Origin: Streptomyces sp. NBC_00448 | GTDB lineage: Bacteria > Actinomycetota > Actinomycetes > Streptomycetales > Streptomycetaceae | DNA: 64,000 bases | Assembly: GCF_036014115.1 (NCBI RefSeq) | Contig: NZ_CP107913.1 | Span: forward strand, 682,001 to 746,000 | Reading direction: 5' to 3' | Made by a program: the position numbers and the translations under genes | Shown here: positions 46,288-54,915 of the stretch, piece after piece | Layout of the letters: each line of letters starts with the position of its first letter | Position numbering within the stretch: the stretch's first letter is position 1 | Notes under the pieces: generated by a model | The model's database searches: none | Told to the model about the DNA's origin: nothing | The model's input: only the letters and a program-made list of their open reading frames with translations

Positions 46288-47738
46288 CCGTGACCGCGAC
46301 CCCCAACATCCTGCTGCTCCACTGCCACGACCTCGGCCGGTTCCTCGGCGCCTACGCCGTCCCGACCGTGGTGACCCCGTGCCTGGACCGGCTGGCCGCG
46401 GAGTCGGCCCTCTTCGAGGCGGCCTTCGCCACCGCCCCGCACTGCAGTCCGGCTCGCGCGTCACTGTTCACCGGCACCTACCCACAGACCAACGGCGTGC
46501 TCGGCCTGACCCACGAGCCGTTCGGCTGGGACCTGCGCGACCCCGGTACCCACCTCGCGCACCGGTTGAAGGCCGCCGGGTACCGCACCGAACTCGTCGG
46601 CGTGCACCACGAGTCCAGGGTGCTGCCGGACGCCACGGTGGCCGGGCGTCTCGGCTTCGACCGGGTCCGTACCGGTGGCGACCGCGACGTCGTCGTGCGG
46701 CGCGCCACCGACGCCCTGGACCGGGCGGCGGCCGCCGGCTCCCCGTTCTACCTCCAGGTGGGCTTCCACGAGCCGCACCGCACCCCGTCGAAGCAGGACC
46801 CGCCCGGGGTGATGGGGTTCCTCGGCGACGCCGTGGAACCGGACAGCTCGCTCGGGCACACCGTCCCGGCGTACCTGCGCGACGACAGCGGCGCACGCCG
46901 GGAGATCGCCGAACTCCAGGGCGCGGTACGGCACATGGACGAGGGCGTCGGCGACATCCTGGACCGTCTGGAGGAGCTCGGGCTGCGCGACGACACCATC
47001 GTGGTGTTCACCACCGACCACGGCCTCGCGCTTCCGCGGGCCAAGTGCACGCTGTACGACCCGGGCCTGGAAGTGGCGCTGATCATGCGGGTGCCGCGCA
47101 GAGCCGGGTGGGCGCGCCGGCGCGTGGCGCCGATGGTCAGCCACGTCGACGTGCTGCCGACGCTCCTCGAACTGGCCGGCGTGCCGCTGCCCGAGGGCCT
47201 GGCCGGCACCAGCCTCGTACCGCTGGTGGAGGAGCACAGCGTCCCGCGCGAGCACACCTTCGGCCAGCTCACGCACCACACCTACTACGACCCGAAACGC
47301 TCGGTGCGCTCGGCCACCCGCAAGCTGATCGTCAACTTCGCCAACGCCCCCCGGGCGATGGACCCCACCCAGTCCTGGGTGCACCGCAGCCTGCCCGCCG
47401 ACCTCAACGGCCCCACCGTCGCTTCGAGTCCGCCGGTCGAGTTGTACGACCTGGTCCGCGACCCGCACGAGACGCGCAACCTCGCGGACGACCCGCGGTA
47501 CGCCGTCGAACGCGCGGAACTCGGCACCGCGCTGCTGGGCTGGATGCGGTACTGCGGCGACGACCTGCTGACCGGCGGACCCCTGGCGGCCCGCCACCGG
47601 GACGCGCTCACCGCCCTCGGCTCGGCGGCGCCCGACGCCGAAGCCGCCCCGGACCGCGACCGGCCCGGCCACCCGCGCATCCCCGGCGCCCGCGCCGCCG
47701 CCACCGCCGCACACCCACAGGAAAGAGAATCAGCATGA
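46284..47738 (+). CDS. Cysteine-type sulfatase (type I, heparan-N-sulfatase-like subgroup)
   Basis: A 484-residue cytoplasmic sulfatase (no signal peptide). Cys54 in CSPARAS is the formylglycine site C-x-P-x-R. The N-terminal metal motif reads HCHDLGRFLG in place of D-D-x-G, and FTTDHG (about 240) provides the second Asp-His pair. VELYDLVRDPHETRNLADD is the usual C-terminal signature. The pattern CHDLG plus NGVLGLTHEPFGWDL resembles the sulfamidase-like sulfatases (from memory of the family). The ATG overlaps the dehydrogenase stop (ATGA). The maturase it needs is encoded in the same operon at 51804. Confidence 0.87.
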   Translation: MTVTATPNILLLHCHDLGRFLGAYAVPTVVTPCLDRLAAESALFEAAFATAPHCSPARASLFTGTYPQTNGVLGLTHEPFGWDLRDPGTHLAHRLKAAGYRTELVGVHHESRVLPDATVAGRLGFDRVRTGGDRDVVVRRATDALDRAAAAGSPFYLQVGFHEPHRTPSKQDPPGVMGFLGDAVEPDSSLGHTVPAYLRDDSGARREIAELQGAVRHMDEGVGDILDRLEELGLRDDTIVVFTTDHGLALPRAKCTLYDPGLEVALIMRVPRRAGWARRRVAPMVSHVDVLPTLLELAGVPLPEGLAGTSLVPLVEEHSVPREHTFGQLTHHTYYDPKRSVRSATRKLIVNFANAPRAMDPTQSWVHRSLPADLNGPTVASSPPVELYDLVRDPHETRNLADDPRYAVERAELGTALLGWMRYCGDDLLTGGPLAARHRDALTALGSAAPDAEAAPDRDRPGHPRIPGARAAATAAHPQERESA

Positions 47739-48988
47739 GCCTTCGACCGCTCCGCTACGCGGCTCTGGCCGCCGCCGCCACGCTCGCGTTCACCGCCTGC
47801 TCCACCTCCGGCGGCGGGTCGGGCAAGGAGAACGTCACGCTGTGGATGTATCCCGTGATCGCGGACCCGGCGGCGAGCAAGGCGTTCTGGGCCCGCACCG
47901 CGGCCGCCTTCGACAAGTCCCACCCCGGCATCGACCTGAAGATAGAACTCCAGACCTTCGACAAGCGGGACGCGCAGGTCTCCGCCGCGCTCGCGGCCGG
48001 CTCCGGCCCCGACATCGTGCTGCTCACACCCGACCAGATCGCGACCTACCAGCGGGTGCAGGGCCTGCTGCCCGTCGACGACGCAGTCGCCGCTGAACGG
48101 TCCGCGTTCTACCCCGCGACCCTCAAGGCCGCCACCCTCGACGGAAAGCTCTACGGGGTACCCCTCTTCCAGAACATCAACACCACCGCCTACAACACGA
48201 AGGTCTTCGCCGACGCCGGCCTGCCGCTCCCCAAGACCTGGGCCGACGTGCTGAAGGACGCCCCCGTGCTGGCCCGCAAGGGCGTGGCGGTCATGGACTA
48301 CGCGGGAAGCACCGAGCAGACCCTCAACATGTCCTTCTACCCCCTGCTGTGGCAGGCGGGCGGGACGGTGTTCAGCAAGGACGGCAAGGACATCGCGTTC
48401 GACTCCCCCGCCGGGGTGGCCGCGCTGCAGTTCCTCGTCGACCTGAAGAAGCAGGGCGGCCTGCCTCCCGACGCCGCCACCGAGGGCCCCGCGATCGACG
48501 GCGCCCCGGTCGCCGCGGGGAAGGTCGCGGTGCGGCCGGTCACCTCGCTGGCCGACCTCAAGCAGATGCGCGCCGCCCTGGGCAAGGACAACGTCTCGCT
48601 CGGCCTGCCGCTGCAGGGCAGGACGCGCGCGACCTACGGCAACCCGGGGCTGCTCGCCCTGACCTCCATCACCAGTGACGGCAAGCGCAAGGCCGACAAC
48701 GACGTGCTGTCCTACCTGAGCTCGGCCCCGGTCCAGACCGCGCTCGACGCCGCCGCGGGCGACTTCCCGACCCGTACGGACGTCAAGGCGCCCGGCTCCG
48801 GACCCGACTACGCGGCGATGCAGGGCGCGCTGCGCTACGCCGACCCCGGCGAGACCTCGCCCGCCGCCCGCCAGGTGATGTCGACCCTGGCGCCCCACAT
48901 CCAGGCCGCGCTCGGCGGCAACCAGTCACCGAAGGAAGCGCTCGACAAGGCCGCGAAGGAAGCCCGGGACCTGCTCTCCCGCTCCTGA
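47735..48988 (+). CDS. Sugar ABC transporter substrate-binding lipoprotein (family 1)
   Basis: A 417-residue extracellular binding protein. The signal peptide ends at lipobox Cys22 (FTAC). ENVTLWMYPVIADP begins the mature fold; PDIVLLTPDQIATYQRV, YGVPLFQNINTTAYNTKVF and ADAGLPLPKTWADVL are typical of carbohydrate-binding MalE/UgpB-like proteins. It ends with a helix LDKAAKEARDLL. The ATG overlaps the sulfatase stop. It probably delivers an oligosaccharide or sulfated sugar to the permeases that follow. Confidence 0.89.
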   Translation: MSLRPLRYAALAAAATLAFTACSTSGGGSGKENVTLWMYPVIADPAASKAFWARTAAAFDKSHPGIDLKIELQTFDKRDAQVSAALAAGSGPDIVLLTPDQIATYQRVQGLLPVDDAVAAERSAFYPATLKAATLDGKLYGVPLFQNINTTAYNTKVFADAGLPLPKTWADVLKDAPVLARKGVAVMDYAGSTEQTLNMSFYPLLWQAGGTVFSKDGKDIAFDSPAGVAALQFLVDLKKQGGLPPDAATEGPAIDGAPVAAGKVAVRPVTSLADLKQMRAALGKDNVSLGLPLQGRTRATYGNPGLLALTSITSDGKRKADNDVLSYLSSAPVQTALDAAAGDFPTRTDVKAPGSGPDYAAMQGALRYADPGETSPAARQVMSTLAPHIQAALGGNQSPKEALDKAAKEARDLLSRS

Positions 48989-49073
48989 CACGGCCGGTCG
49001 CGCCCGGCGGACCCGCGCCCCGAGGCAGGTCCGCACCGCCCAAGTCCCGCCCCTGTCACCTTGATTGGCTGCC

Positions 49074-50033
49074 ATGCCCGTACACGCACCCCCGAGGACC
49101 CTGCCCGCCGGCCGAGTCCCGCCGCACCCCGCGGCGGGCAACCGCCCGGGTGCCCATCTCGCCCGCCGGCGCCGCCGCGAGGCCGCCACAGGCATCCTGT
49201 TCGTCCTGCCCACGCTCGTGATCTTCGGTCTGTTCAAGTTCCTCCCCATCGCGGGCGCGGCGGCGATGAGCATGACCCGCTACCGGCTCAACGGCGACAT
49301 GACGTGGCTGGGCACGCAGAACTACCAGCGGCTCTGGCACGACCCCGCCTTCTGGCAGAGCCTGAAGGCCACGGCCGTCTACGTCGGGATCTTCGTGCCC
49401 CTGACCATGGCCGTCTCCCTCGCCGGCGCCGTGCTGCTCAACAGCCTGGTACGGCGCACCGGGACGTTCCGCGCGCTGCTGTTCGTGCCGTATCTGTGCT
49501 CGTTCGTGATGGCGGGCATCATCTGGTCGTGGATGTTCCGCTCCGACGGGCCGGTCAACGCGGCGCTGGGCGGACTCGGCGCGGGACCGATCGCCTTCCT
49601 GTCCGGAGACCACCTGCTGGTCCTCGGCTGTCTCGCGCTGGTCTCGGTGTGGAAGGGCTTCGGCTACTCCATGCTGGTCTTCCTCGCCGGCCTGAAGTCC
49701 CAGCCCGCGGAGGTCCACGAGGCGGCCCGCATCGACGGCGCGAACAGCCTCCAGGCGTTCTGGCACATCACGCTGCCCCTGCTCAAACCCGTGCTCTTCT
49801 TCGTCCTGGTGATCGAGACGATCATCGGCTTCCAGGTCTTCGACACCATCTTCGTGATGACCGGCGGCGGCCCGGACCGGGCCAGCTACAGCCTCATCTA
49901 CTTCCTCTACGACGAGGCCTTCAAGTTCCTCGACTTCGGCTACGCGGCGGCGATCGGCATGGTGCTGTTCGCCATCGTGCTCGTCCTGTCCCTCATCCAG
50001 CGGTACTTCATCGAAGGAAGGGACCACACGTGA
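49074..50033 (+). CDS. Sugar ABC transporter permease (UgpA/MalF-type)
   Basis: A 319-residue permease with about six spans. The early TGILFVLPTLVIFGLFKFLP span, the external NYQRLWHDPAFWQSL loop and the cytoplasmic EAARIDGANSLQAFWHITLPLLKP (EAA motif, about 215-240) are diagnostic of CUT1 sugar permeases. ATG 49074 is used; TTG 49065 would add three residues. The 85-bp gap from the lipoprotein gene is the largest in the operon's first part. No ATPase is in the operon, so a shared MsiK-type ATPase elsewhere likely powers it. Confidence 0.9.
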   Translation: MPVHAPPRTLPAGRVPPHPAAGNRPGAHLARRRRREAATGILFVLPTLVIFGLFKFLPIAGAAAMSMTRYRLNGDMTWLGTQNYQRLWHDPAFWQSLKATAVYVGIFVPLTMAVSLAGAVLLNSLVRRTGTFRALLFVPYLCSFVMAGIIWSWMFRSDGPVNAALGGLGAGPIAFLSGDHLLVLGCLALVSVWKGFGYSMLVFLAGLKSQPAEVHEAARIDGANSLQAFWHITLPLLKPVLFFVLVIETIIGFQVFDTIFVMTGGGPDRASYSLIYFLYDEAFKFLDFGYAAAIGMVLFAIVLVLSLIQRYFIEGRDHT

Positions 50034-50881
50034 CCGCGCTGCCCGTACTCCCGAACAGCCGGCGGCGCGGCCCGCGGCACCGCAGGCAACTGCTTCCGAC
50101 CATCCTGCTGACCGTCATCTCGCTGTTCACGGTCGGCCCCCTGCTCGCGATGGCCGTCCTCGCGCTGTCGCCCGCGGACGCGCCCACCCTCCCCGACGCG
50201 CTGCCCCACTCGCTGACACTCGACAACATCACCCGCGTCTTCGACGTCGGCAACTTCCCGACCTGGCTGCTCAACTCCCTCGTCTACTCGGTGGTCTCGG
50301 TCGTGGTGATCCTGCTGACCGCGTCCATGGCCGCCTACGCGCTCGTACGCAAGCGCTTCCCGGGGCGCAACGCGCTGCTGTGGGCCATCGTGGCCACCCT
50401 CATGGTGCCCGTGCAGGCCACCTTGATCCCCACGTTCATCCTCATCTCCCGGATGGGCGGGGTGAACACGCTGTGGGGGCTGATCGCGCCCAGCCTGGCC
50501 AACGCGCAGGCGGTCTTCCTGATCCGGCAGTTCGTCCGTGACCTGCCCGACGAGATCTTCGACGCCGCCCGCGTCGACGGCGCCGGAGAGTGGCGCACCT
50601 TCGTGCAGATCGTGCTACCCCTCATCCGGCCGGTCCTCGCCACGCTGGCCATCTTCATCTTCCTGTGGCACTGGAACGACCTGCTGTGGCCCCTGGTCGT
50701 CGGCCAGACCGACCACGCGCGCACCCTGACCGTGGGCCTGGCCACGCTCAACACCGAGACCGAGTCGACGGCGAACATCATGTCCGCCGCGTTCATCAGC
50801 CTCCTCCCCTGCCTGGTCGTCTTCGTCGCGCTCCAACGGCACATCGTCGCGAGCATCACGTCGAGCGGGGTCAAGGGATGA
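50030..50881 (+). CDS. Sugar ABC transporter permease (UgpE/MalG-type)
   Basis: A 283-residue partner permease. The GTG start overlaps the preceding stop (GTGA) with GAAGGAAGGGA upstream. The span set and cytoplasmic motif EIFDAARVDGAGEWRTFVQIVLPLIRP identify the MalG-like half. The WHWNDLLWPLVV turn is also family-typical. Confidence 0.9.
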   Translation: MTALPVLPNSRRRGPRHRRQLLPTILLTVISLFTVGPLLAMAVLALSPADAPTLPDALPHSLTLDNITRVFDVGNFPTWLLNSLVYSVVSVVVILLTASMAAYALVRKRFPGRNALLWAIVATLMVPVQATLIPTFILISRMGGVNTLWGLIAPSLANAQAVFLIRQFVRDLPDEIFDAARVDGAGEWRTFVQIVLPLIRPVLATLAIFIFLWHWNDLLWPLVVGQTDHARTLTVGLATLNTETESTANIMSAAFISLLPCLVVFVALQRHIVASITSSGVKG

Positions 50882-51807
50882 CCCTCTCACCGCGCCCGCC
50901 GCTGCGGCTGGGACTCATCGGTGTCGACTCGCCGCACGCCCCGTCGTTCACCCGGCTGTTCGGCGACGGCATCGACTCCGCGGTCCCCGGCGCGACGATC
51001 GCCGCCGCCTGGAAGGGCGAGGCGTCCGCCGACTTCCCGCTCAGCCGCGACCGCATCGACACGTTCGCAAGCGAAGTGGCCGCCCTCGGCGTCCGGTTCC
51101 ACGCGACGCCGGAGGAGGTCGCCGAGGACTGCGACGCCCTGCTCGTCGTGGCGGTCGACGCCCGTACGCACCCCCGTCTGTTCACCCGGCTCGCGCCGTA
51201 CGGCAAGCCGGTCTACGTCGACACCCGCTTCGCCCTGACCGTCCGCGAGGCGCGGAACATGCTCGCCGCGGCCCGCGTCCACTCCTGCCTGCCGCTGGCC
51301 GGCTCGCCCAAACGGTTCACCCCGGCCTTCCGTGACGCGCTCGACCTCGCCCGCGTCGAGCACATCGACCTCACCGGCCCGCTCCCCACCCAGCCCGGTC
51401 ATCCGTTCCTCGCGTGGTACGGCGTGCACCTGGTGGATCTGGCCGTGGCGGCGCTCGGCCCCGGATGCGCGCGTGTCGATGCGCCTGCCGGCGAGCCCGT
51501 CACCCTGACCTGGGCGGACGGCAGGACCGCGACCCTCGGCGGCCCGGAGGCGTGGTCGCCGTGGACCACCGGCCGGCTACGCGGCCCGGACGGCACCCGC
51601 GACTTCGCCGTGCACGCCGAGCCGGCCATGGTGAGCGGACTGCTCACCGCCCTCGTCGCCGCGTGCCGCTCGGGCACCGCCACCGTTCCCGAAGCCGAGG
51701 TGCTCGACACCGTCGCCATCGTGGAGGCCGCCCACCGCAGCCGCACCAGTGGCGCCCCCGTGACCCTGGCGGCCGGCCGCGCCACGACCGACGGCCCGCG
51801 CCGATGA
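50878..51807 (+). CDS. Gfo/Idh/MocA-like oxidoreductase
   Basis: A 309-residue predicted NAD(P)-dependent sugar dehydrogenase. LRLGLIGVDSPHAPSF (9-24) is the first strand of the Rossmann domain but lacks the usual G-x-G-x-x-G. DALLVVAVDARTH and GKPVYVDTRFALTVREAR (about 107-124) correspond to the family's E-K-P motif, with Val-Asp replacing the usual Glu-Lys-Pro region. A GVHLVDLAVAALG helix follows, where relatives have a catalytic His. Divergent members of this family act on sugars, inositols or amino-sugars. Overlaps both neighbours by 4 bp, so it belongs to the pathway. Confidence 0.7.
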   Translation: MTLSPRPPLRLGLIGVDSPHAPSFTRLFGDGIDSAVPGATIAAAWKGEASADFPLSRDRIDTFASEVAALGVRFHATPEEVAEDCDALLVVAVDARTHPRLFTRLAPYGKPVYVDTRFALTVREARNMLAAARVHSCLPLAGSPKRFTPAFRDALDLARVEHIDLTGPLPTQPGHPFLAWYGVHLVDLAVAALGPGCARVDAPAGEPVTLTWADGRTATLGGPEAWSPWTTGRLRGPDGTRDFAVHAEPAMVSGLLTALVAACRSGTATVPEAEVLDTVAIVEAAHRSRTSGAPVTLAAGRATTDGPRR

Positions 51808-52772
51808 ACCAGCCGCCGAGTTGCTGCGCCGCGAGCCGGCCCACCACACCGACCGCGAAACCGACCGCCGCGCCACCGACCGCGCCCGCTGGGATCGGCG
51901 AGCGCGGGCCCCGGGACCGGACGGGAATGCTCCGGCTGTCCGGCGGCACGTTCCTGATGGGAACCGACGCCGGCGACGGCTACCCGGCCGACGGCGAGGG
52001 ACCGGTGCGCGCGATCACGCTCGACCCGTTCCGGATCGACGCCACGACCGTGACGAACGCGGCCTTCGCCGAGTTCGCCGACGCGACCGGCTGGGTGAGC
52101 GTGGCCGAACGCCTGGGCACGTCCTTCGTGTTCGGCGGGCTCCTACGGCAGGCGGCGGCCGGGGCGCGGGTCGTCCCCGGGACGCCGTGGTGGCTGGAGG
52201 TGCCCGGCGCCGACTGGCGCAGGCCCGAAGGGCCGGGCTCGGGTATCGACGACCGCATGGACCACCCCGTGGTCCACACCACGTGGCGGGACGCGTGGGC
52301 GTACGCGAGGTGGGCCGGCAAACGTCTGCCCACCGAGGCGGAATGGGAGTTCGCGGCCCGTGGCGGCCTGGAGCAGGCCCGGTACCCGTGGGGCGACGAC
52401 CCCGGGATCGGCCGCCACCCCCGCATGAACGTGTGGCAGGGCGACTTCCCCACCCGCAGCACCCGCACCGACGGCCTGCGTTCCACCGTCCCCGCGGACG
52501 CCTACGCACCCAACGGGTACGGCCTGTACAACACCTGCGGGAACGTATGGGAATGGTGCGCCGACTGGTTCCACGCCACCTGGCACGTCGACGGACCGCG
52601 GACGAATCCCACCGGCCCGCCCCGCTCCACCGGGCGCAAGGTGATGCGCGGCGGCTCGTACCTGTGCCACGCGAGCTACTGCTTCCGCTACCGGGTCGAC
52701 GCGCGAAGCCACAACACCCCTGACAGCAGCGCCGGCAACATCGGCTTCCGCTGCGTCGCGGACGTCAGCTGA
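51804..52772 (+). CDS. Formylglycine-generating enzyme (sulfatase maturase)
   Basis: A 322-residue SUMF1-type enzyme that oxidises the sulfatase Cys in C-x-P-x-R to formylglycine with O2 and copper. The catalytic pair Cys288/Cys293 is intact (GSYLCHASYCFRYR). Other family blocks are LSGGTFLMGTD, KRLPTEAEWEFAARGG, NTCGNVWEWCADWF and SAGNIGFRC. The N-terminus has the double Cys (PPSCCAAS) seen in actinobacterial FGEs. The ATG overlaps the Gfo/Idh/MocA gene stop. Position in the same operon as the Cys-type sulfatase argues that it is the dedicated activator; a second FGE is encoded at 61021. Confidence 0.9.
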   Translation: MNQPPSCCAASRPTTPTAKPTAAPPTAPAGIGERGPRDRTGMLRLSGGTFLMGTDAGDGYPADGEGPVRAITLDPFRIDATTVTNAAFAEFADATGWVSVAERLGTSFVFGGLLRQAAAGARVVPGTPWWLEVPGADWRRPEGPGSGIDDRMDHPVVHTTWRDAWAYARWAGKRLPTEAEWEFAARGGLEQARYPWGDDPGIGRHPRMNVWQGDFPTRSTRTDGLRSTVPADAYAPNGYGLYNTCGNVWEWCADWFHATWHVDGPRTNPTGPPRSTGRKVMRGGSYLCHASYCFRYRVDARSHNTPDSSAGNIGFRCVADVS

Positions 52773-52835
52773 CCGACCGGCGCCCGCGGCACGCCCCCGC
52801 GGCGGCCCGCCGGGCTCCCACCAGGGAGGGTTCAC

Positions 52836-53843
52836 ATGAGAGTTGTCATGGCACCGGGTTCCTTCCCGCCGCACCTGACGGCGCCGGAAGCGGCCCGGGA
52901 ACTCACCGCCGGCTGGCTGTCGGTCAGGCCGCGCGACGTCGTGGTGCCGCGCCCCCTGCCCGACGGCGGCGAGGGGACGCCGGCCGCCGTCGCGGCGGCC
53001 GCACCCGACGCGCGGGTCCGCCGCGTGCCCGGCTGCACCGGACCGGACCACCGCACCGCGGTCGGGGCCTACCTGGCGTTCCCGGACGGGACCGTGCTGA
53101 TCGAACTCGGACGTCTCGGGGCCGCCGCCGGGCAACTCCACGGGGCGGCGCTCACCGCCACGAGCCGTGGTGCGGGAGAGCTCCTGGCCCACGCCCTCGA
53201 CCACGGCGCCCGCCGCCTGATGCTGGCCCCCGGCGAGCGGGCGGCCCTCGACGGCGGCGCGGGGCTGCTGTCCGCGCTCGGCATGCGGCTGCTGGACACC
53301 GCGGGGTGCGTCCTGCCGGACGGCGGTGGCGCGCTGGCGCGCGTCGCCCGGATCGACCGGTCACGGCTGCTCCCCCCGCCGGACGGCGGAGTCGTGGTGC
53401 TTCTCGACACCGACCGTCCGCTGCTCGGCCCCGCGGGCGCCGCGGCCTTCGACGCTCCGCGGCAGGGCGGCGGGCCGGCCGAGGCGGCCGACCTGGACCG
53501 GGGGCTCGCCCGCCTGGCCGCCCTCCTGGGCGGCGACGCGGAACGGCCCGGCGCGGGTGCCGCGGGCGGCGCCGCGCACGCATTGGCCTCCGCCTGGGGC
53601 GCGGTGTCGGTGCGGGCGGCGCGTGGGCTGTGTGAACTGCTCGGGCTCGGAAAGGAGTTGGCCGCCGCCGACCTGGTGCTGACCGGGTCCGGGCAGGAGG
53701 ACCCTGAGGCCGGGTACGGCCCGCTGACCGCCGAGGTCGCACGCTTGGCGGTGACGGCCGGTACCGCCGTCACCGCCCTGCCCGGCGCGGCCCGGCAGCT
53801 GCGCCGGATCGCGTCGGGCCTGGCGGCACGGCCGCTCCCGTGA
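52836..53843 (+). CDS. Divergent glycerate-kinase-like protein
   Basis: A 335-residue protein of the GckA/GarK fold. MRVVMAPGSF and LPDGGEGTPA (about 46-55) correspond to the family's A-P-D-S-F-K and A-D-G-G-E-G-T. The first motif has lost both its Asp and Lys (APGSFPPHL). ALDGGAGLLSALGM replaces A-T-N-D-G-G-A-G. LVLTGSGQEDPE stands where kinases have V-I-T-G-E-G-R-x-D. Several substrate-site residues are thus changed, so phosphorylation of glycerate is uncertain; it may use another polyol acid or be a decayed copy. 63 bp after FGE with GGAGGG before the ATG. Confidence 0.72.
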   Translation: MRVVMAPGSFPPHLTAPEAARELTAGWLSVRPRDVVVPRPLPDGGEGTPAAVAAAAPDARVRRVPGCTGPDHRTAVGAYLAFPDGTVLIELGRLGAAAGQLHGAALTATSRGAGELLAHALDHGARRLMLAPGERAALDGGAGLLSALGMRLLDTAGCVLPDGGGALARVARIDRSRLLPPPDGGVVVLLDTDRPLLGPAGAAAFDAPRQGGGPAEAADLDRGLARLAALLGGDAERPGAGAAGGAAHALASAWGAVSVRAARGLCELLGLGKELAAADLVLTGSGQEDPEAGYGPLTAEVARLAVTAGTAVTALPGAARQLRRIASGLAARPLP

Positions 53844-53844
53844 G

Positions 53845-53864
53845 CGTCCCGTCCGGGCGGGACG
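53845..53864. terminator. Hairpin terminator ending the sulfatase operon
   Basis: CGTCCCG / CGGGACG with a 6-base loop directly after the stop, before the convergent lyase gene. Confidence 0.6.
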
Positions 53865-53938
53865 GTGTCCCGACCGTGCGCCGGTCGCGGGGAGGCGACC
53901 GGGACGAGATGACCGGGACGAGGTGACCGGAACTCCGG

Positions 53939-54838
53939 TCAGGGTGACAGTTCCTGGACGTCGACCGCGTCGTCGAACACGCGCACCGGAGGCCCGCCGG
54001 TCGGGTAGGAGCCGTGGGTGCTCGGGTTCCAGGAGGGGCGGTAGATCCCCAACTGCATGTGGGGGGCGTACTGCTGGTCGTAGTTGTTCGTACCGGTGTA
54101 GGTGACCAGGGGCACTCCATTGAGGCAGGCGCCGACGCTGCCGGGTTCGGTGGGGGTGGACCAATCGATGTCGAAGGTCCAGTCGTTCCACTGCCCGGTC
54201 CGGATCGGACCCAGCGGGATGACCTTCACCTGCGGCGTCGTGTCGTCCGGGTTGGCGAGCCAGTGCATCGTGAGCAGCCAGCCGTCGTCGCGGATGGACA
54301 GGGCGATCGGCGGGTTGGTCGGCTTGCCGGTGCTCGCCAGGTCGGCGCCGTGCCATTGGGCGAGGATCGTGTCGTTGTCGGCCTCGGTCCAGTCGCTCGG
54401 CAGGAAGTCGGCGAACCGGAAGCGGAAGGACCCGTACCCGAGCGGCGACATGCCGAGCTCGGCGCGATAGGAGCTGCCGTCGTCGGGCACGGTGAACGCC
54501 GCCGACTGCCGGCCTTCGAGCACGGGATCGGTCTGCGCGGTGATGGAGCCGCTGCCGTCGATCCCGATCCCGTGGAAGCCGAACTGCGGCGCGGTTCCCT
54601 CGAATCCGTCGGCGAACACGGTCTGCCCGGATACCGGGGACGCGCAGGTCGAACCGTCCGCAGCGGTACCGCCCGCCGCGGTCCCGGCTCCGGCGATCGG
54701 CGAGGTGTGAGGGGCGTTCACCCCCCACGCCGGGGGCATCAGCAGCATCGGCGCCGCGAGGGCGGCCAGCGCACCGGCGAGGCGGAGTCGTCGGCGCGAG
54801 GTGTTCCGCCGTTCCTGGGTCCGCGAAGCGCGTCTCAT
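53939..54838 (-). CDS. Secreted heparin-lyase-I-like polysaccharide lyase
   Basis: A 299-residue exported protein. MRRASRTQERRNTSRRRLRLAGALAALAAPMLL is a long signal peptide. The mature part matches the heparin lyase I/PL20-type jelly roll: SSYRAELGM, the FRFRFADFLPSDW strand, NDTILAQWHGAD, PPIALSIRDDGWLL, IRTGQWNDWTFDIDWS, VPLVTYTGTNNYD and MQLGIYRPSW. Such enzymes cleave uronic-acid-containing chains by beta-elimination. AAGGAA precedes ATG 54838. It is 77 bp after the propeller gene on the same strand, and beside a sulfatase operon. Confidence 0.78.
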   Translation of the reverse strand: MRRASRTQERRNTSRRRLRLAGALAALAAPMLLMPPAWGVNAPHTSPIAGAGTAAGGTAADGSTCASPVSGQTVFADGFEGTAPQFGFHGIGIDGSGSITAQTDPVLEGRQSAAFTVPDDGSSYRAELGMSPLGYGSFRFRFADFLPSDWTEADNDTILAQWHGADLASTGKPTNPPIALSIRDDGWLLTMHWLANPDDTTPQVKVIPLGPIRTGQWNDWTFDIDWSTPTEPGSVGACLNGVPLVTYTGTNNYDQQYAPHMQLGIYRPSWNPSTHGSYPTGGPPVRVFDDAVDVQELSP

Positions 54839-54915
54839 GCAGGATTCCTTCCGATGCCGGTGGGTTGGTTCCTTGCGCGGAGCGTTCGCCGCCGTCCGGT
54901 GCGCGTCCCCACCGG

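Noticed and set aside
46379..48988. Long plus-strand frame starting inside the sulfatase gene and including the lipoprotein
   Set aside because: The first 450 residues are out-of-frame sulfatase. The true lipoprotein starts at 47735 with a signal peptide and a 4-bp overlap.
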